10,000 bases of DNA from Flavobacterium sp. (GCF_020217025.1 NZ_JAIWOF010000189.1:1-10000), one strand, 5' to 3'; counted from the first letter of the stretch, positions 1-6,770 are shown. Numbers and translations are program-made. Notes: generated by a model not told the origin, from the sequence alone.

Positions 1-1
1 T

Positions 2-1882
2 GCCAACCTTTCAGAAACGGCGATTACGTTGATTCAGTTTTTAAAGAAGTTCGAAGATTATTATCCCAATTTGTACCAAAAAGCGTCTCAAATTGACATT
101 GTAAAATTGATTATTCAACGCATTGATGAAGTAGTTGATAAGTTCGGAATCATAAAAGATAATGCTTCTCCAGATTTAGTAGATATTCGCCGAAACATTA
201 ATGTGGTAAGAGGGAAAATCAACCAGAGTTTTGGTATGGCTTTGAGTCAATATAATTCACTTGGTTATTTAGATGATATTAGAGAAACCGTGGTTGAAAA
301 TCGCAGAGTTTTAGCGGTTTTAGCCATGTATCGAAGAAAAGTAAAAGGTTCGATTTTAGGAAGTTCTAAAACAGGAAGTATCGCTTACATCGAACCCGAA
401 GCAGCGCAACGTTATTCGCGTGAGTTAAACAATTTGGAATACGAAGAGCGCGAAGAAATCATGCGTATTTTAAAACGTTTAACCAATGAAATTCGTCCGT
501 TTACTGAAACGATTGCGGCTTACCAAGACTTTTTAAGTGATATTGATGTGATTGCCGCAAAAGCTAAATATGCTAACAAAATCAATGGAATTCTTCCAAA
601 TATTATTGAAGAAAAGCGAATGTTTTTTAGAGAAGCCTTCCATCCTATTTTATATTTAAACAATAAAGAAAAGAAAGCGGTTACGTATCCACAAACCATC
701 GAATTACATAATGAAAGTCGCATTATTGTGATTTCGGGCCCAAATGCTGGTGGAAAAACGATTTCCTTAAAAACCGTTGGATTACTACAATTGATGTTGC
801 AAAGTGGGATATTAATTCCGGTTCACGAACGAAGCGAAACCTTTTTATTCGATAGAATTTTAACAGATATTGGCGACAATCAATCCATTGAAAATCATTT
901 AAGTACATATAGTTACCGATTAAAGAACATGAACTACTTCTTAAAGAAATGTAACGCTAAAACCTTGTTCTTAATTGATGAATTTGGAACCGGTTCTGAT
1001 CCTGAATTAGGTGGTGCTTTAGCAGAAACTTTCTTGGAAGAATTCTATGCTCGTGAAGCTTTCGGAATTATAACAACACATTACAGTAATTTAAAAATAT
1101 TGGCTAACGAATTGCCTTATGCGTCGAATGCGAACATGATGTTCGATGAAAAATCATTAGAACCCATGTACAAATTGATTTTAGGTCAAGCCGGAAGTTC
1201 ATTTACGTTTGAAGTAGCACAAAAAAATGGTATTCCGTTTGGATTAATCAATCGTGCTAAAAAGAAAATAGAAGGCGGAAAAGTTCGTTTCGACAAAACC
1301 ATTGCTACCCTTCAAAAAGAGCGTTCAAAATTAGAAAAAACATCTTTAACTTTAAAAGAAGAAGAAACCAAAGCGCGTGAAGAAAGCAAAAAAATGGAAA
1401 CCATCAATGCGAAAATTCAAGAGAAATTGGAGCGTTATCAAGAATTGTACGATGCTAACCAACGTTTGATTTATATTGGACAAAAAATTGATGATATTTC
1501 GGAGAGTTACTTCAATAACAAAGACAAAAAGACCTTAATTGGTGAGTTTTTAAAAATGGTTGAGATTGAAAATTCAAAACGTAGAAAACTTTCGGTTAAA
1601 GAAAAGAAAGTAAAAGAAGTTATCCAGAAAAAAGTAGAGGAAGAAGTAAAAGTTAAGGTAGAGGAAATTCGCACGGTTAAAAAAGAAAAGAAAATCAAAG
1701 CCAAAATTGAAGAAGAAAACAAACCAAAAGTTATACTAAAAGTTGGTGACCGTGTACGCATGAAAGACGGAAAAGCCATTGGAACCATTGATGTGATTGA
1801 AAAAACAAAAGCTACTGTAAATTACGGAATTTTTACATCAAAAGTGAGTTTAGACCAATTGGAATACGTACAACCTGTTTAA
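2..1882 (+). CDS. mutS2: MutS2-family DNA-binding ATPase without Smr domain (5' end outside window)
   Basis: The reading frame is open from position 2, so the gene enters from the left edge; the TTG at 29 is only an internal codon. The N-terminal part, probably about 100 residues, is missing. What remains is the MutS2 clamp/lever region, then the ABC-type ATPase: Walker A GPNAGGKT at 737-760, an LSTYS signature-like segment near 900, Walker B LIDEFG at 971-988 and the TTHYSNLK switch near 1072-1095. A Lys/Glu-rich coiled coil follows (about 1300-1735), then a KOW/SH3-like tail from GDRVRMKDG at 1745 to the stop. MutS2 proteins bind branched DNA or stalled, collided ribosomes; they lack the mismatch-recognition domain of MutS. 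Many homologues, such as that of Bacillus, end in an Smr nuclease domain after the KOW part; this one stops just before it. Family assignment is firm. The exact role (recombination control or ribosome rescue) cannot be read from the sequence. Confidence 0.93.
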   Translation, partial: ANLSETAITLIQFLKKFEDYYPNLYQKASQIDIVKLIIQRIDEVVDKFGIIKDNASPDLVDIRRNINVVRGKINQSFGMALSQYNSLGYLDDIRETVVENRRVLAVLAMYRRKVKGSILGSSKTGSIAYIEPEAAQRYSRELNNLEYEEREEIMRILKRLTNEIRPFTETIAAYQDFLSDIDVIAAKAKYANKINGILPNIIEEKRMFFREAFHPILYLNNKEKKAVTYPQTIELHNESRIIVISGPNAGGKTISLKTVGLLQLMLQSGILIPVHERSETFLFDRILTDIGDNQSIENHLSTYSYRLKNMNYFLKKCNAKTLFLIDEFGTGSDPELGGALAETFLEEFYAREAFGIITTHYSNLKILANELPYASNANMMFDEKSLEPMYKLILGQAGSSFTFEVAQKNGIPFGLINRAKKKIEGGKVRFDKTIATLQKERSKLEKTSLTLKEEETKAREESKKMETINAKIQEKLERYQELYDANQRLIYIGQKIDDISESYFNNKDKKTLIGEFLKMVEIENSKRRKLSVKEKKVKEVIQKKVEEEVKVKVEEIRTVKKEKKIKAKIEEENKPKVILKVGDRVRMKDGKAIGTIDVIEKTKATVNYGIFTSKVSLDQLEYVQPV

Positions 1883-1914
1883 TTTACACAGCCATATTTT
1901 CCCAATTTTTAAAC

Positions 1915-1943
1915 TTGAAATTGACATTGAATTTGAAATTGAC
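1915..1943. repeat. Short direct repeat TTGAAATTGAC, two copies
   Basis: The 11-base unit occurs at 1915-1925 and again at 1933-1943, an 18-base period, in the 69-base gap between mutS2 and the DCC-family gene. The bases between and after them (ACATTGAATT, CTTGATATA) are degenerate versions of the same TTGA-rich unit. No hairpin terminator was seen in this gap, so the downstream gene may be read through from mutS2. Function unknown. Confidence 0.5.
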
Positions 1944-1951
1944 CTTGATAT

Positions 1952-2374
1952 ATGGAAATAGATGATTTACCGCAAGATAAAAAAATAATATTGTTTGATG
2001 GTGTTTGTAACCTTTGCAATTCCTCTGTTCAATACGTGATTAAGCATGATAAAAAAGATGTTTTCAGATTTGTTTCGCTTCAATCAGAATTGGGTCAAAC
2101 AATTTTAAAACACATTGGAATCAATCCTATTCACACAGATAGCATAGTGTTGTATGAACCTGGAATTTCCTATTATTACAAATCAACAGCTGCTTTGCAA
2201 ATTGCAAAAGGATTGAGTGGTATTTTTACTTTAGCAACTGTTTTTACGATATTACCAACAGGATTAAGAGATTTTGTTTACGATTATGTAGCAAAAAATC
2301 GATACAAATGGTATGGTAAAAAAGACGCTTGTATGATTCCAACCCCCGAATTAAAAGCTAAGTTTTTAGAATAA
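1952..2374 (+). CDS. DCC-family thiol-disulfide oxidoreductase (DUF393)
   Basis: This 140-residue protein is of normal length for the DUF393/DCC family. The family motif DGVCNLC lies at residues 16-22, giving a CxxC pair at C19 and C22 in the place of a thioredoxin-like redox site. A third cysteine, C127, sits in the conserved C-terminal segment WYGKKDACMIPTPE. There is no signal peptide; the hydrophobic stretch around residues 88-104 is typical of the family and too weak to call a membrane segment with confidence. The protein is probably cytoplasmic. The family name implies dithiol/disulfide exchange, but substrates are unknown for most members. The ATG at 1952 is the first in-frame start and places the motif at the usual distance. 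The gene follows mutS2 by 69 bases in the same direction with no terminator between, so the two may be co-transcribed. Confidence 0.88.
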   Translation: MEIDDLPQDKKIILFDGVCNLCNSSVQYVIKHDKKDVFRFVSLQSELGQTILKHIGINPIHTDSIVLYEPGISYYYKSTAALQIAKGLSGIFTLATVFTILPTGLRDFVYDYVAKNRYKWYGKKDACMIPTPELKAKFLE

Positions 2375-2380
2375 GTTACA

Positions 2381-2392
2381 TGATAATTATCA
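2381..2392. promoter_or_regulatory. Perfect 12-base palindrome TGATAATTATCA, possible operator
   Basis: The sequence equals its own reverse complement. It lies 7 bases after the DCC gene stop and 24 bases before the -7 box of the next gene, a position where a dimeric regulator could bind upstream of RNA polymerase. In AT-rich DNA a 12-base palindrome can arise by chance, and the stem is too AT-rich to act as a strong terminator. Confidence 0.25.
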
Positions 2393-2415
2393 GGAAATAA
2401 ACAATTGATAAATTT

Positions 2416-2423
2416 TATCTTTG
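2416..2423 (+). promoter_or_regulatory. Bacteroidota -7 promoter box TATCTTTG
   Basis: It matches the TAnnTTTG consensus of the primary sigma factor of Bacteroidota exactly, 23 bases upstream of the ATG of the small membrane protein. No good TTG-type -33 element is found at the usual distance, as is often the case. It implies that the small gene has its own transcript. Confidence 0.6.
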
Positions 2424-2446
2424 TTTAAATTCTAACCTTTGTAACT

Positions 2447-2590
2447 ATGGCAAATTTATTATTACCTCTTTATTCACATAGCAATGGAACATTCATCATG
2501 ATTATTGTTTTTGCTCTTGTGTGTCTTGGCTTAGTTGGCGCAGTAATGCTAATGATGAATAGTGATAAAAAGAAAAAAAACGACCAATAA
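2447..2590 (+). CDS. Small single-span membrane protein, 47 residues
   Basis: An ATG at 2447 opens a 47-codon frame ending TAA at 2588-2590. The product has a short N-terminal part (MANLLLPLYSHSNGTF), one strongly hydrophobic helix at about residues 17-37 (IMIIVFALVCLGLVGAVMLMM) shortened here by one flank at each side in any strict prediction, and a very basic tail NSDKKKKNDQ. The charge pattern favours the tail in the cytoplasm. The -7 box 23 bases before the ATG and the hairpin terminator overlapping the stop codon frame it as an independent unit, which supports a real gene although it is very short. No family is recognised. It has no export signal other than the membrane helix, so it is unlikely to be a secreted peptide; a role as subunit or regulator of a membrane complex is only a guess. 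Confidence 0.72.
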   Translation: MANLLLPLYSHSNGTFIMIIVFALVCLGLVGAVMLMMNSDKKKKNDQ

Positions 2591-2604
2591 TTTGGTCGTT
2601 TTTT
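2575..2604. terminator. Bidirectional hairpin terminator between small gene and aroC
   Basis: A 13-base perfect stem (AAAAAACGACCAA, 2575-2587, with TTGGTCGTTTTTT, 2592-2604) closes a 4-base loop. The stem ends in six A:T pairs on either side, so both strands give a hairpin followed by U residues. The left arm contains the last codons of the small membrane protein and the loop contains most of its stop. The right arm ends two bases before the aroC stop codon begins on the other strand, so it can end both convergent transcripts. Confidence 0.88.
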
Positions 2605-2605
2605 G

Positions 2606-3667
2606 TTATGAATAAATTTTATTTTGCAAAAAATAATCGGCAATAACTAAAGCAGCCATTGCTTCCACAATAGGTACGGCTCTTGGTACCACACAAGGAT
2701 CGTGGCGTCCTTTCCCTTGTTGCTCAATAATTTCTCCTTGATTAGTTAAAACTTCTTGTTTTTGAATTAATGTTGCCACAGGTTTAAATGCAACTCGAAA
2801 GTATATATCCATTCCATTTGAAATTCCACCTTGAATTCCTCCTGAAAGATTACTTTTAGTAGTTCCGTCTGGATTGTATGAATCGTTGTGTTCGCTTCCT
2901 TTCATTTTAGCACCACAAAATCCGCTTCCAAATTCAAAGCCTTTTACCGCATTTATAGACAACATCGCTTTACCTAATTCGGCATGTAATTTATCAAAAA
3001 CAGGTTCGCCTAAACCAATTGGTACATTTTGAATTACACAAGTAATTGTTCCACCGACAGTGTCACCTTGTTTTTTAATTTCTTTAATATAGGCAATCAT
3101 TTTTTCTGCCGAAGCAACATCAGGACAACGAACCTCATTGCTTTCAGTCATAGAAAAATCCAAATCTTGATAAGGTTTATCGATAAAAATTTCACCTACA
3201 GATGAAACAAAAGCATTGATTTTAATATCAGGAATAATTTGCTTCGCAATAGCTCCACCTACTACTCTACTTGCTGTTTCACGAGCTGAACTTCTTCCTC
3301 CACCGCGATAATCACGAATGCCATACTTTTGTTCGTAAACATAATCGGCATGACTTGGACGATAGGTATCTTTTATATGCGAATAATCATCCGATTTTTG
3401 ATTCGTATTTGGAATAATAAATCCTATTGGAGTTCCCGTCGTTTTGCCTTCGAAAATTCCAGATAAAAATTGCACTTCATCTTCTTCTTTTCGTTGGGTT
3501 ACAATTGAAGATTGCCCAGGCTTTCTTCTTTGCATTTCATTATGAATAAAATCAAAATCTAATGTTAAACCAGCAGGACATCCATCTATAATTCCACCCA
3601 AAGCTTCACCGTGTGATTCACCAAAAGTGGTTAGTTTTAATAATTTTCCAAAAGTATTTCCTGCCAT
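2606..3667 (-). CDS. aroC: Chorismate synthase
   Basis: It converts 5-enolpyruvylshikimate-3-phosphate to chorismate, the last step of the shikimate pathway, in the cytoplasm with reduced FMN as cofactor. The 353-residue length is normal for the bacterial monofunctional enzyme. All three family signatures are present: GESHG at residues 16-20, [14 protein letters not shown] with [10 protein letters not shown] at 103-131, and GRHDP near residue 321. The frame is open four codons further upstream to a TTG, but the ATG at 3665-3667 gives the family's standard start MAGNTFGKL, so it is chosen. A -7 box lies 37 bases upstream. The gene stands alone: no other aromatic amino acid gene is in the window, its 3' end meets a shared terminator, and its 5' end faces a divergent lipoprotein gene. 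Monofunctional form means flavin must be reduced by another enzyme. Confidence 0.98.
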   Translation of the reverse strand: MAGNTFGKLLKLTTFGESHGEALGGIIDGCPAGLTLDFDFIHNEMQRRKPGQSSIVTQRKEEDEVQFLSGIFEGKTTGTPIGFIIPNTNQKSDDYSHIKDTYRPSHADYVYEQKYGIRDYRGGGRSSARETASRVVGGAIAKQIIPDIKINAFVSSVGEIFIDKPYQDLDFSMTESNEVRCPDVASAEKMIAYIKEIKKQGDTVGGTITCVIQNVPIGLGEPVFDKLHAELGKAMLSINAVKGFEFGSGFCGAKMKGSEHNDSYNPDGTTKSNLSGGIQGGISNGMDIYFRVAFKPVATLIQKQEVLTNQGEIIEQQGKGRHDPCVVPRAVPIVEAMAALVIADYFLQNKIYS

Positions 3668-3704
3668 AACTGATACCAATCTTAAATTAATTTATATTGA
3701 TAAA

Positions 3705-3712
3705 CAAATGTA
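3705..3712 (-). promoter_or_regulatory. Bacteroidota -7 promoter box for aroC (TACATTTG)
   Basis: Read on the minus strand, the bases match TAnnTTTG exactly and lie 37 bases upstream of the aroC ATG, which supports the ATG at 3667 as start. No clear TTG element is seen at the -33 distance. The rest of the 156-base divergent spacer (3668-3823) shows no hairpin or other element that I can support. Confidence 0.6.
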
Positions 3713-3792
3713 ATGATAATTTAAAAAATAGTAGTCATAAAAAAGGATTCTAAATTCTGAGTTACTTATTCTTAAATAATTAATAAAAATGC

Positions 3793-3799
3793 TATATTG
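3793..3799 (+). promoter_or_regulatory. Weak -7-like box TATATTG before lipoprotein gene
   Basis: The bases are one T short of TAnnTTTG and lie 24 bases upstream of the ATG at 3824, the spacing seen for the small gene's box at 2416. It is the best candidate on this strand in the divergent spacer, but the match is imperfect. Confidence 0.3.
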
Positions 3800-3823
3800 C
3801 TTAATAATTTAACCCTAATAACT

Positions 3824-4624
3824 ATGAAAAAATCAATATTATTTATATTTTTATCAGTCTCTTCAATCTTTATTTCTTGTTCTAATGATGATGAACCTGA
3901 AAATAGTAATTTTAATATTCCACTAGTAGATGGAAATTATTGGACGTATGATGTAGATAGTGAAGGAATATTTTCAAGAGATTCTCTCTATATTTTTGGT
4001 GATATTGTTATTAATGATAAAACTTATAAAAAATTTCAAACAAAAGATGATATTGCTACTGGATTTTATTCTTCCTCATTAAGAAATAACAGCGTAAGAA
4101 AAAGTGGTTCTAAATTATTACTTTCGGGTAATTTGTCATTAGCTGCAGGACAAAGTTTACCAATTAACTTGGATTTATCATTAACTGATTTTGTTATTTT
4201 TAATAGTAATGCTTCTAACGGACAATCTTTAAATAGTTCTCCCGTAACAGGAACTATAGAACAAACGTATCAAGATTATCCCATTACTATAAATTATTCT
4301 CTTCAAAGTTATGGTGGAGAAAGTTTACCAACATTTACTTCTCCTATTGGAGATATTTATGAAAATGTAAAGGCTACTAAAATAAAACTAAATGTAACGG
4401 TTACTACAGTTCAAACAATTGGTTTATTTACAATTCCTATTACAATTTTGTCTCCTCAAGATTTAATTATATCAACAATTTATACGGCAGAAAACATCGG
4501 TGTAGTTTATGTAAATACAAACACTAATTATTCAATTAATTCAGATATTGCTGATCAATTTGAAATACCAGTTTCAGGATCTCAAAACCAAAAAGAATAC
4601 CTTGATTTGTATTTGGCAAACTAA
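3824..4624 (+). CDS. Predicted surface-exposed lipoprotein of unknown function
   Basis: The product has 266 residues. A lipoprotein signal peptide (MKKSILFIFLSVSSIFIS) ends at C19, the lipidated residue; the lipobox FISC is of the relaxed Bacteroidota type. Directly after the cysteine comes SNDDEPE, an acidic stretch like the lipoprotein export signal that sends Flavobacterium and Capnocytophaga lipoproteins to the outside of the outer membrane. The mature part begins with a PLVDGNYWTYDV segment, often seen at the start of Bacteroidota lipoproteins, and is rich in Ser, Thr, Asn and Ile with alternating hydrophobic residues, which suggests beta-sheet structure. No catalytic motif or known domain is recognised. 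The frame extends up to a TTG at 3797, but only the ATG at 3824 gives a proper signal peptide. The barrel protein gene follows 50 bases later in the same direction. Function unknown. Confidence 0.88.
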   Translation: MKKSILFIFLSVSSIFISCSNDDEPENSNFNIPLVDGNYWTYDVDSEGIFSRDSLYIFGDIVINDKTYKKFQTKDDIATGFYSSSLRNNSVRKSGSKLLLSGNLSLAAGQSLPINLDLSLTDFVIFNSNASNGQSLNSSPVTGTIEQTYQDYPITINYSLQSYGGESLPTFTSPIGDIYENVKATKIKLNVTVTTVQTIGLFTIPITILSPQDLIISTIYTAENIGVVYVNTNTNYSINSDIADQFEIPVSGSQNQKEYLDLYLAN

Positions 4625-4636
4625 AATGGCATAGAA

Positions 4637-4666
4637 TTTGTAAAAAATTAGCTATATTTGTAAAAA
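4637..4666 (+). repeat. Direct repeat TTTGTAAAAA around promoter, 20-base period
   Basis: Copies lie at 4637-4646 and 4657-4666, so their spacing is close to two helical turns. The second copy supplies the TTTG of the -7 box at 4653-4660; the first is preceded by TAGAA, a -7-like box with one base too many. This may be a duplicated promoter end or chance in AT-rich DNA. Confidence 0.45.
4653..4660 (+). promoter_or_regulatory. Bacteroidota -7 promoter box TATATTTG for barrel gene
   Basis: The bases match TAnnTTTG perfectly and end 14 bases before the ATG at 4675, which would give a very short leader. It lets the barrel gene be transcribed apart from the lipoprotein gene. There is no TTG at the expected -33 spacing. 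Confidence 0.6.
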
Positions 4667-4674
4667 CATATAAT

Positions 4675-5172
4675 ATGAAGAAATTAATTTTATCTGCTTT
4701 TATGCTACTAGGCTTAGCATTTAGCGCTCAGGCTCAAGACATTTCAAAAAATGCATTAGGATTACGTTTAGGTGATAATGATGGATTTGGTGGTGAAATT
4801 TCTTACCAAAGAGGGATGGGATCTAACAATCGATTAGAATTTGACTTAGGTTGGAGAAATAGTAAAGATGTTGATGCTTTTAAATTAGTTGGTTTATATC
4901 AATGGATTTGGAACATTGATGGTGGATTCAATTGGTATGCTGGTGCTGGTGCTGGTGTTGGAAGCTGGAGCTACAACAAAAATGGATTTAAAGATAGTGG
5001 AAGCTTTGTATTAGCTGCTGGAGATTTAGGTATTGAATATAACTTTCAAGAAGCACCTATTCAATTATCTTTAGACTTTAGACCAGAAATTTATTTTGGC
5101 GGTGATTATGCTGATTTTAGAGACGGTTTTGGTCCAGATATCGCATTAGGAATTAGATACAAATTCAACTAA
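4675..5172 (+). CDS. Small outer-membrane beta-barrel protein
   Basis: The protein has 165 residues. A clear Sec signal peptide ends in SAQA, with cleavage predicted after A20 to leave a mature N-terminus QDISKNALG. The remainder of about 145 residues consists of amphipathic strands rich in Gly and aromatic residues (for example EISYQRG, LEFDLGWR, LVGLYQWIW, FNWYAGAGAGVG, IQLSLDFRPEIYF, DIALGIRYKF). This is the size and pattern of an eight-stranded barrel. The last strand ends YKFN, so the usual terminal aromatic residue is next to last. Small barrels of this kind are common in Flavobacteriia and mostly without known function; a structural or membrane-stability role is a guess. It has its own -7 box, follows a lipoprotein gene by 50 bases and ends at a strong terminator. 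Confidence 0.85.
   Translation: MKKLILSAFMLLGLAFSAQAQDISKNALGLRLGDNDGFGGEISYQRGMGSNNRLEFDLGWRNSKDVDAFKLVGLYQWIWNIDGGFNWYAGAGAGVGSWSYNKNGFKDSGSFVLAAGDLGIEYNFQEAPIQLSLDFRPEIYFGGDYADFRDGFGPDIALGIRYKFN
4939..4956 (+). repeat. Hexamer repeat GCTGGT, three copies, in barrel gene
   Basis: Three perfect tandem copies of GCTGGT encode AGAGAG inside a predicted strand and turn of the beta-barrel. As the unit is six bases, gain or loss of a copy keeps the frame and would change the protein by two residues. It is too short to be a strong slippage site. Confidence 0.6.
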
Positions 5173-5176
5173 TATT

Positions 5177-5210
5177 AAAAAAGTCCCAATTAAATTGGGA
5201 CTTTTTTTTT
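5177..5210. terminator. Bidirectional hairpin terminator, barrel gene / PrcB_C gene
   Basis: A 14-base perfect stem (5177-5190 with 5194-5207; core GTCCCAAT/ATTGGGAC) closes a three-base loop and is followed by a run of T residues to 5210. The six A residues on the left make it work for the minus strand too. It starts five bases after the barrel gene stop, and its T run overlaps the stop codon of the convergent PrcB_C gene at 5209-5211. Confidence 0.92.
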
Positions 5211-5640
5211 ATTCTATTATTAATTTTTTGCCTTTTGGTATTAAAGCTATACAATAAGGTGAAGTAATTACAGTTGTTGTAATTTCACCTGCTTTAGGTT
5301 GTATTTCTTTTTTCTTTACCAAAATAGTGGAATTATCATTTACTACTGATTCAACATCAATTGAATAACCTCCAGATGTTTTTTGTCCTTGATATAAAAC
5401 TAATACATCTTTCTTTTTAAAATCAACTTTTAAAAAATTTGCATATTGCGATTCGTCTAATTTTAGAGATTCTATAAATTGAATATACGATTCATTATTT
5501 TGTATTAACAAATGACTCGATTTTTCAGCTCCACCCATTTCACTTTTAAAAATTACCGAAAAAGAAGAGTCTACTACTTGTTTTGGAGACGAAGTACTAC
5601 AAGATATAATTACTAAAATTAAAGGTAAAAATTTGATCAT
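5209..5640 (-). CDS. PrcB_C-domain lipoprotein
   Basis: The product has 143 residues. A short hydrophobic leader MIKFLPLILVIIS ends at C14, a probable lipidation site; the next residues STSSPKQ lack the acidic export signal, so it is likely to face the periplasm. Residues 75-140 fit the PrcB_C domain: hydrophobic strand DVLVLYQG, GQKTSGGYSI at 85-94, and the closing segment SPYCIALIPK at 127-136. The domain is named after the C-terminal part of PrcB, a protein that binds the PrtP (dentilisin) protease complex in Treponema; most other members are uncharacterised. Its ATG overlaps the bshA stop by one base (TAATG), which points to translational coupling. It is therefore probably the last gene of the bshA transcript, ended by the hairpin at 5177. 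A link to thiol metabolism is not shown by the sequence. Confidence 0.83.
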   Translation of the reverse strand: MIKFLPLILVIISCSTSSPKQVVDSSFSVIFKSEMGGAEKSSHLLIQNNESYIQFIESLKLDESQYANFLKVDFKKKDVLVLYQGQKTSGGYSIDVESVVNDNSTILVKKKEIQPKAGEITTTVITSPYCIALIPKGKKLIIE

Positions 5641-6770
5641 TATTTTGAATTTAAAGCTTTAAAATAAACTTGCTCATATAAAGGCATGATATTTTGAATA
5701 TCAAAAAGTTTAGCTGTTTCTAAAGCATTCACTTTAAATTGCGCTAATTTATCCTCATCTTTTAACAGCGAAATAGCATCACGACTCATTTTAGCAACAT
5801 CGCCAACATCACTCAAATAACCAGAAAAGTCATCTTTATTTACTTCGGGAAGTCCACCAGAATTACTCGAAATTACAGGAACACCACAAGCCATAGCTTC
5901 TAAAGCGGCTAATCCGAAACTTTCTGTTTCTGAAGGTAATAAGAACAAATCGGAGAAACATAAAATTTTATCAATTTCATTACTATTTCCAAAGAAAATC
6001 ACTTTATTTTGAATTCCTAATTGTTCGCATAATTGCTCTGCTCCTTCTTTTTCTGGACCTTCTCCTACCATCATTAATTTAGATGGAACTTCTTTCTGAA
6101 TTTCATAAAAGATTTTTACAATATCTTCGATTCGTTTTACTTTTCTGAAATTGGAAATATGAGTTATAATTTTCTCATCCTCATTCGCCATTAACGAACG
6201 ATGACACGGAATATTTTCTTTTAATTTATCCTTGTTTAACTCGATGAAATTCGGGATAACTTCAATTTCTTTTTTAATATCAAACAAACGATACGTATCG
6301 TCTTTTAAACTTTGTGAAACACTCGTTACCACATCTGATTTATTGATACTGAAACTTACTGCTGGTTTGTAAAATGGGTGATTTCCAACTAATGTAATAT
6401 CGGTTCCGTGAAGCGTGGTGACCATTGGAATATGAATACCTTCATCTGCTAACATTTGTTTTGCCATATATCCAGCATAGGCATGTGGAATGGCATAATG
6501 CACGTGTAAAACATCAATTTTGTACAATTTCACCATATCAACTAACTTACTCGAAAGTGCTAATTCATAAGGCTGATAATGAAACAACGGATATTCTGGA
6601 ACGTGAACTTCATGATAATGCACATTTGCATTCAACAAGGCTAATCGCACGGGTTGACTGTAAGTTATGAAGTGAATTTCGTGACCTCTTTTGGCTAATT
6701 CCAAACCCAATTCGGTTGCTACAACACCACTTCCTCCAAATGTAGGATAACAAACTATCGCAATTTTCAT
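5640..6770 (-). CDS. bshA: N-acetyl-alpha-D-glucosaminyl L-malate synthase BshA
   Basis: It is a family 4 retaining glycosyltransferase that joins GlcNAc from UDP-GlcNAc to L-malate, the first step in making the thiol bacillithiol, in the cytoplasm. The 376-residue length is as in Bacillus BshA. Visible motifs are the N-terminal glycine loop GGSGVV at residues 12-17, LHVHYAIPHA at 88-97, TLHGTDIT at 119-126, ISNFRKVKR at 205-213 and the EX7E motif at E283/E291 within ESFGLAALEAMACG. The FRKVKR stretch and HYAIPHA are specific to BshA among GT4 enzymes, so the assignment is strong. The ATG gives the normal start MKIAIVCYPTFGGSG. BshB (deacetylase) and BshC (cysteine ligase) are not in the window. 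It lies 65 bases behind the DUF1801 gene and overlaps the PrcB_C gene by one base; no TAnnTTTG box was found in the 65-base gap. Confidence 0.96.
   Translation of the reverse strand: MKIAIVCYPTFGGSGVVATELGLELAKRGHEIHFITYSQPVRLALLNANVHYHEVHVPEYPLFHYQPYELALSSKLVDMVKLYKIDVLHVHYAIPHAYAGYMAKQMLADEGIHIPMVTTLHGTDITLVGNHPFYKPAVSFSINKSDVVTSVSQSLKDDTYRLFDIKKEIEVIPNFIELNKDKLKENIPCHRSLMANEDEKIITHISNFRKVKRIEDIVKIFYEIQKEVPSKLMMVGEGPEKEGAEQLCEQLGIQNKVIFFGNSNEIDKILCFSDLFLLPSETESFGLAALEAMACGVPVISSNSGGLPEVNKDDFSGYLSDVGDVAKMSRDAISLLKDEDKLAQFKVNALETAKLFDIQNIMPLYEQVYFKALNSK

Noticed and set aside
29..31. TTG as start of the mutS2 gene
   Set aside because: Upstream in-frame codons ANLSETAIT belong to the conserved MutS2 N-terminal region, so the gene begins outside the window.
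520..908. Two open frames of 67 and 61 codons on the minus strand
   Set aside because: Both are antisense to the conserved ATPase part of mutS2; composition is as expected from the complementary frame.
1507..1788. 93-codon hydrophobic, Ser/Phe-rich open frame on the minus strand
   Set aside because: It is the antisense of the Lys/Glu-rich coiled coil of MutS2, which gives Phe, Ser and Leu codons automatically; not a membrane protein gene.
3668..3679. TTG at 3677-3679 as start of aroC
   Set aside because: It adds four residues not found in the family; the ATG at 3665-3667 gives the standard MAGNTFG start.
6425..6670. 81-codon open frame on the plus strand
   Set aside because: It lies fully inside bshA on the opposite strand, has no start signal or recognisable domain, and bshA is unmistakable.
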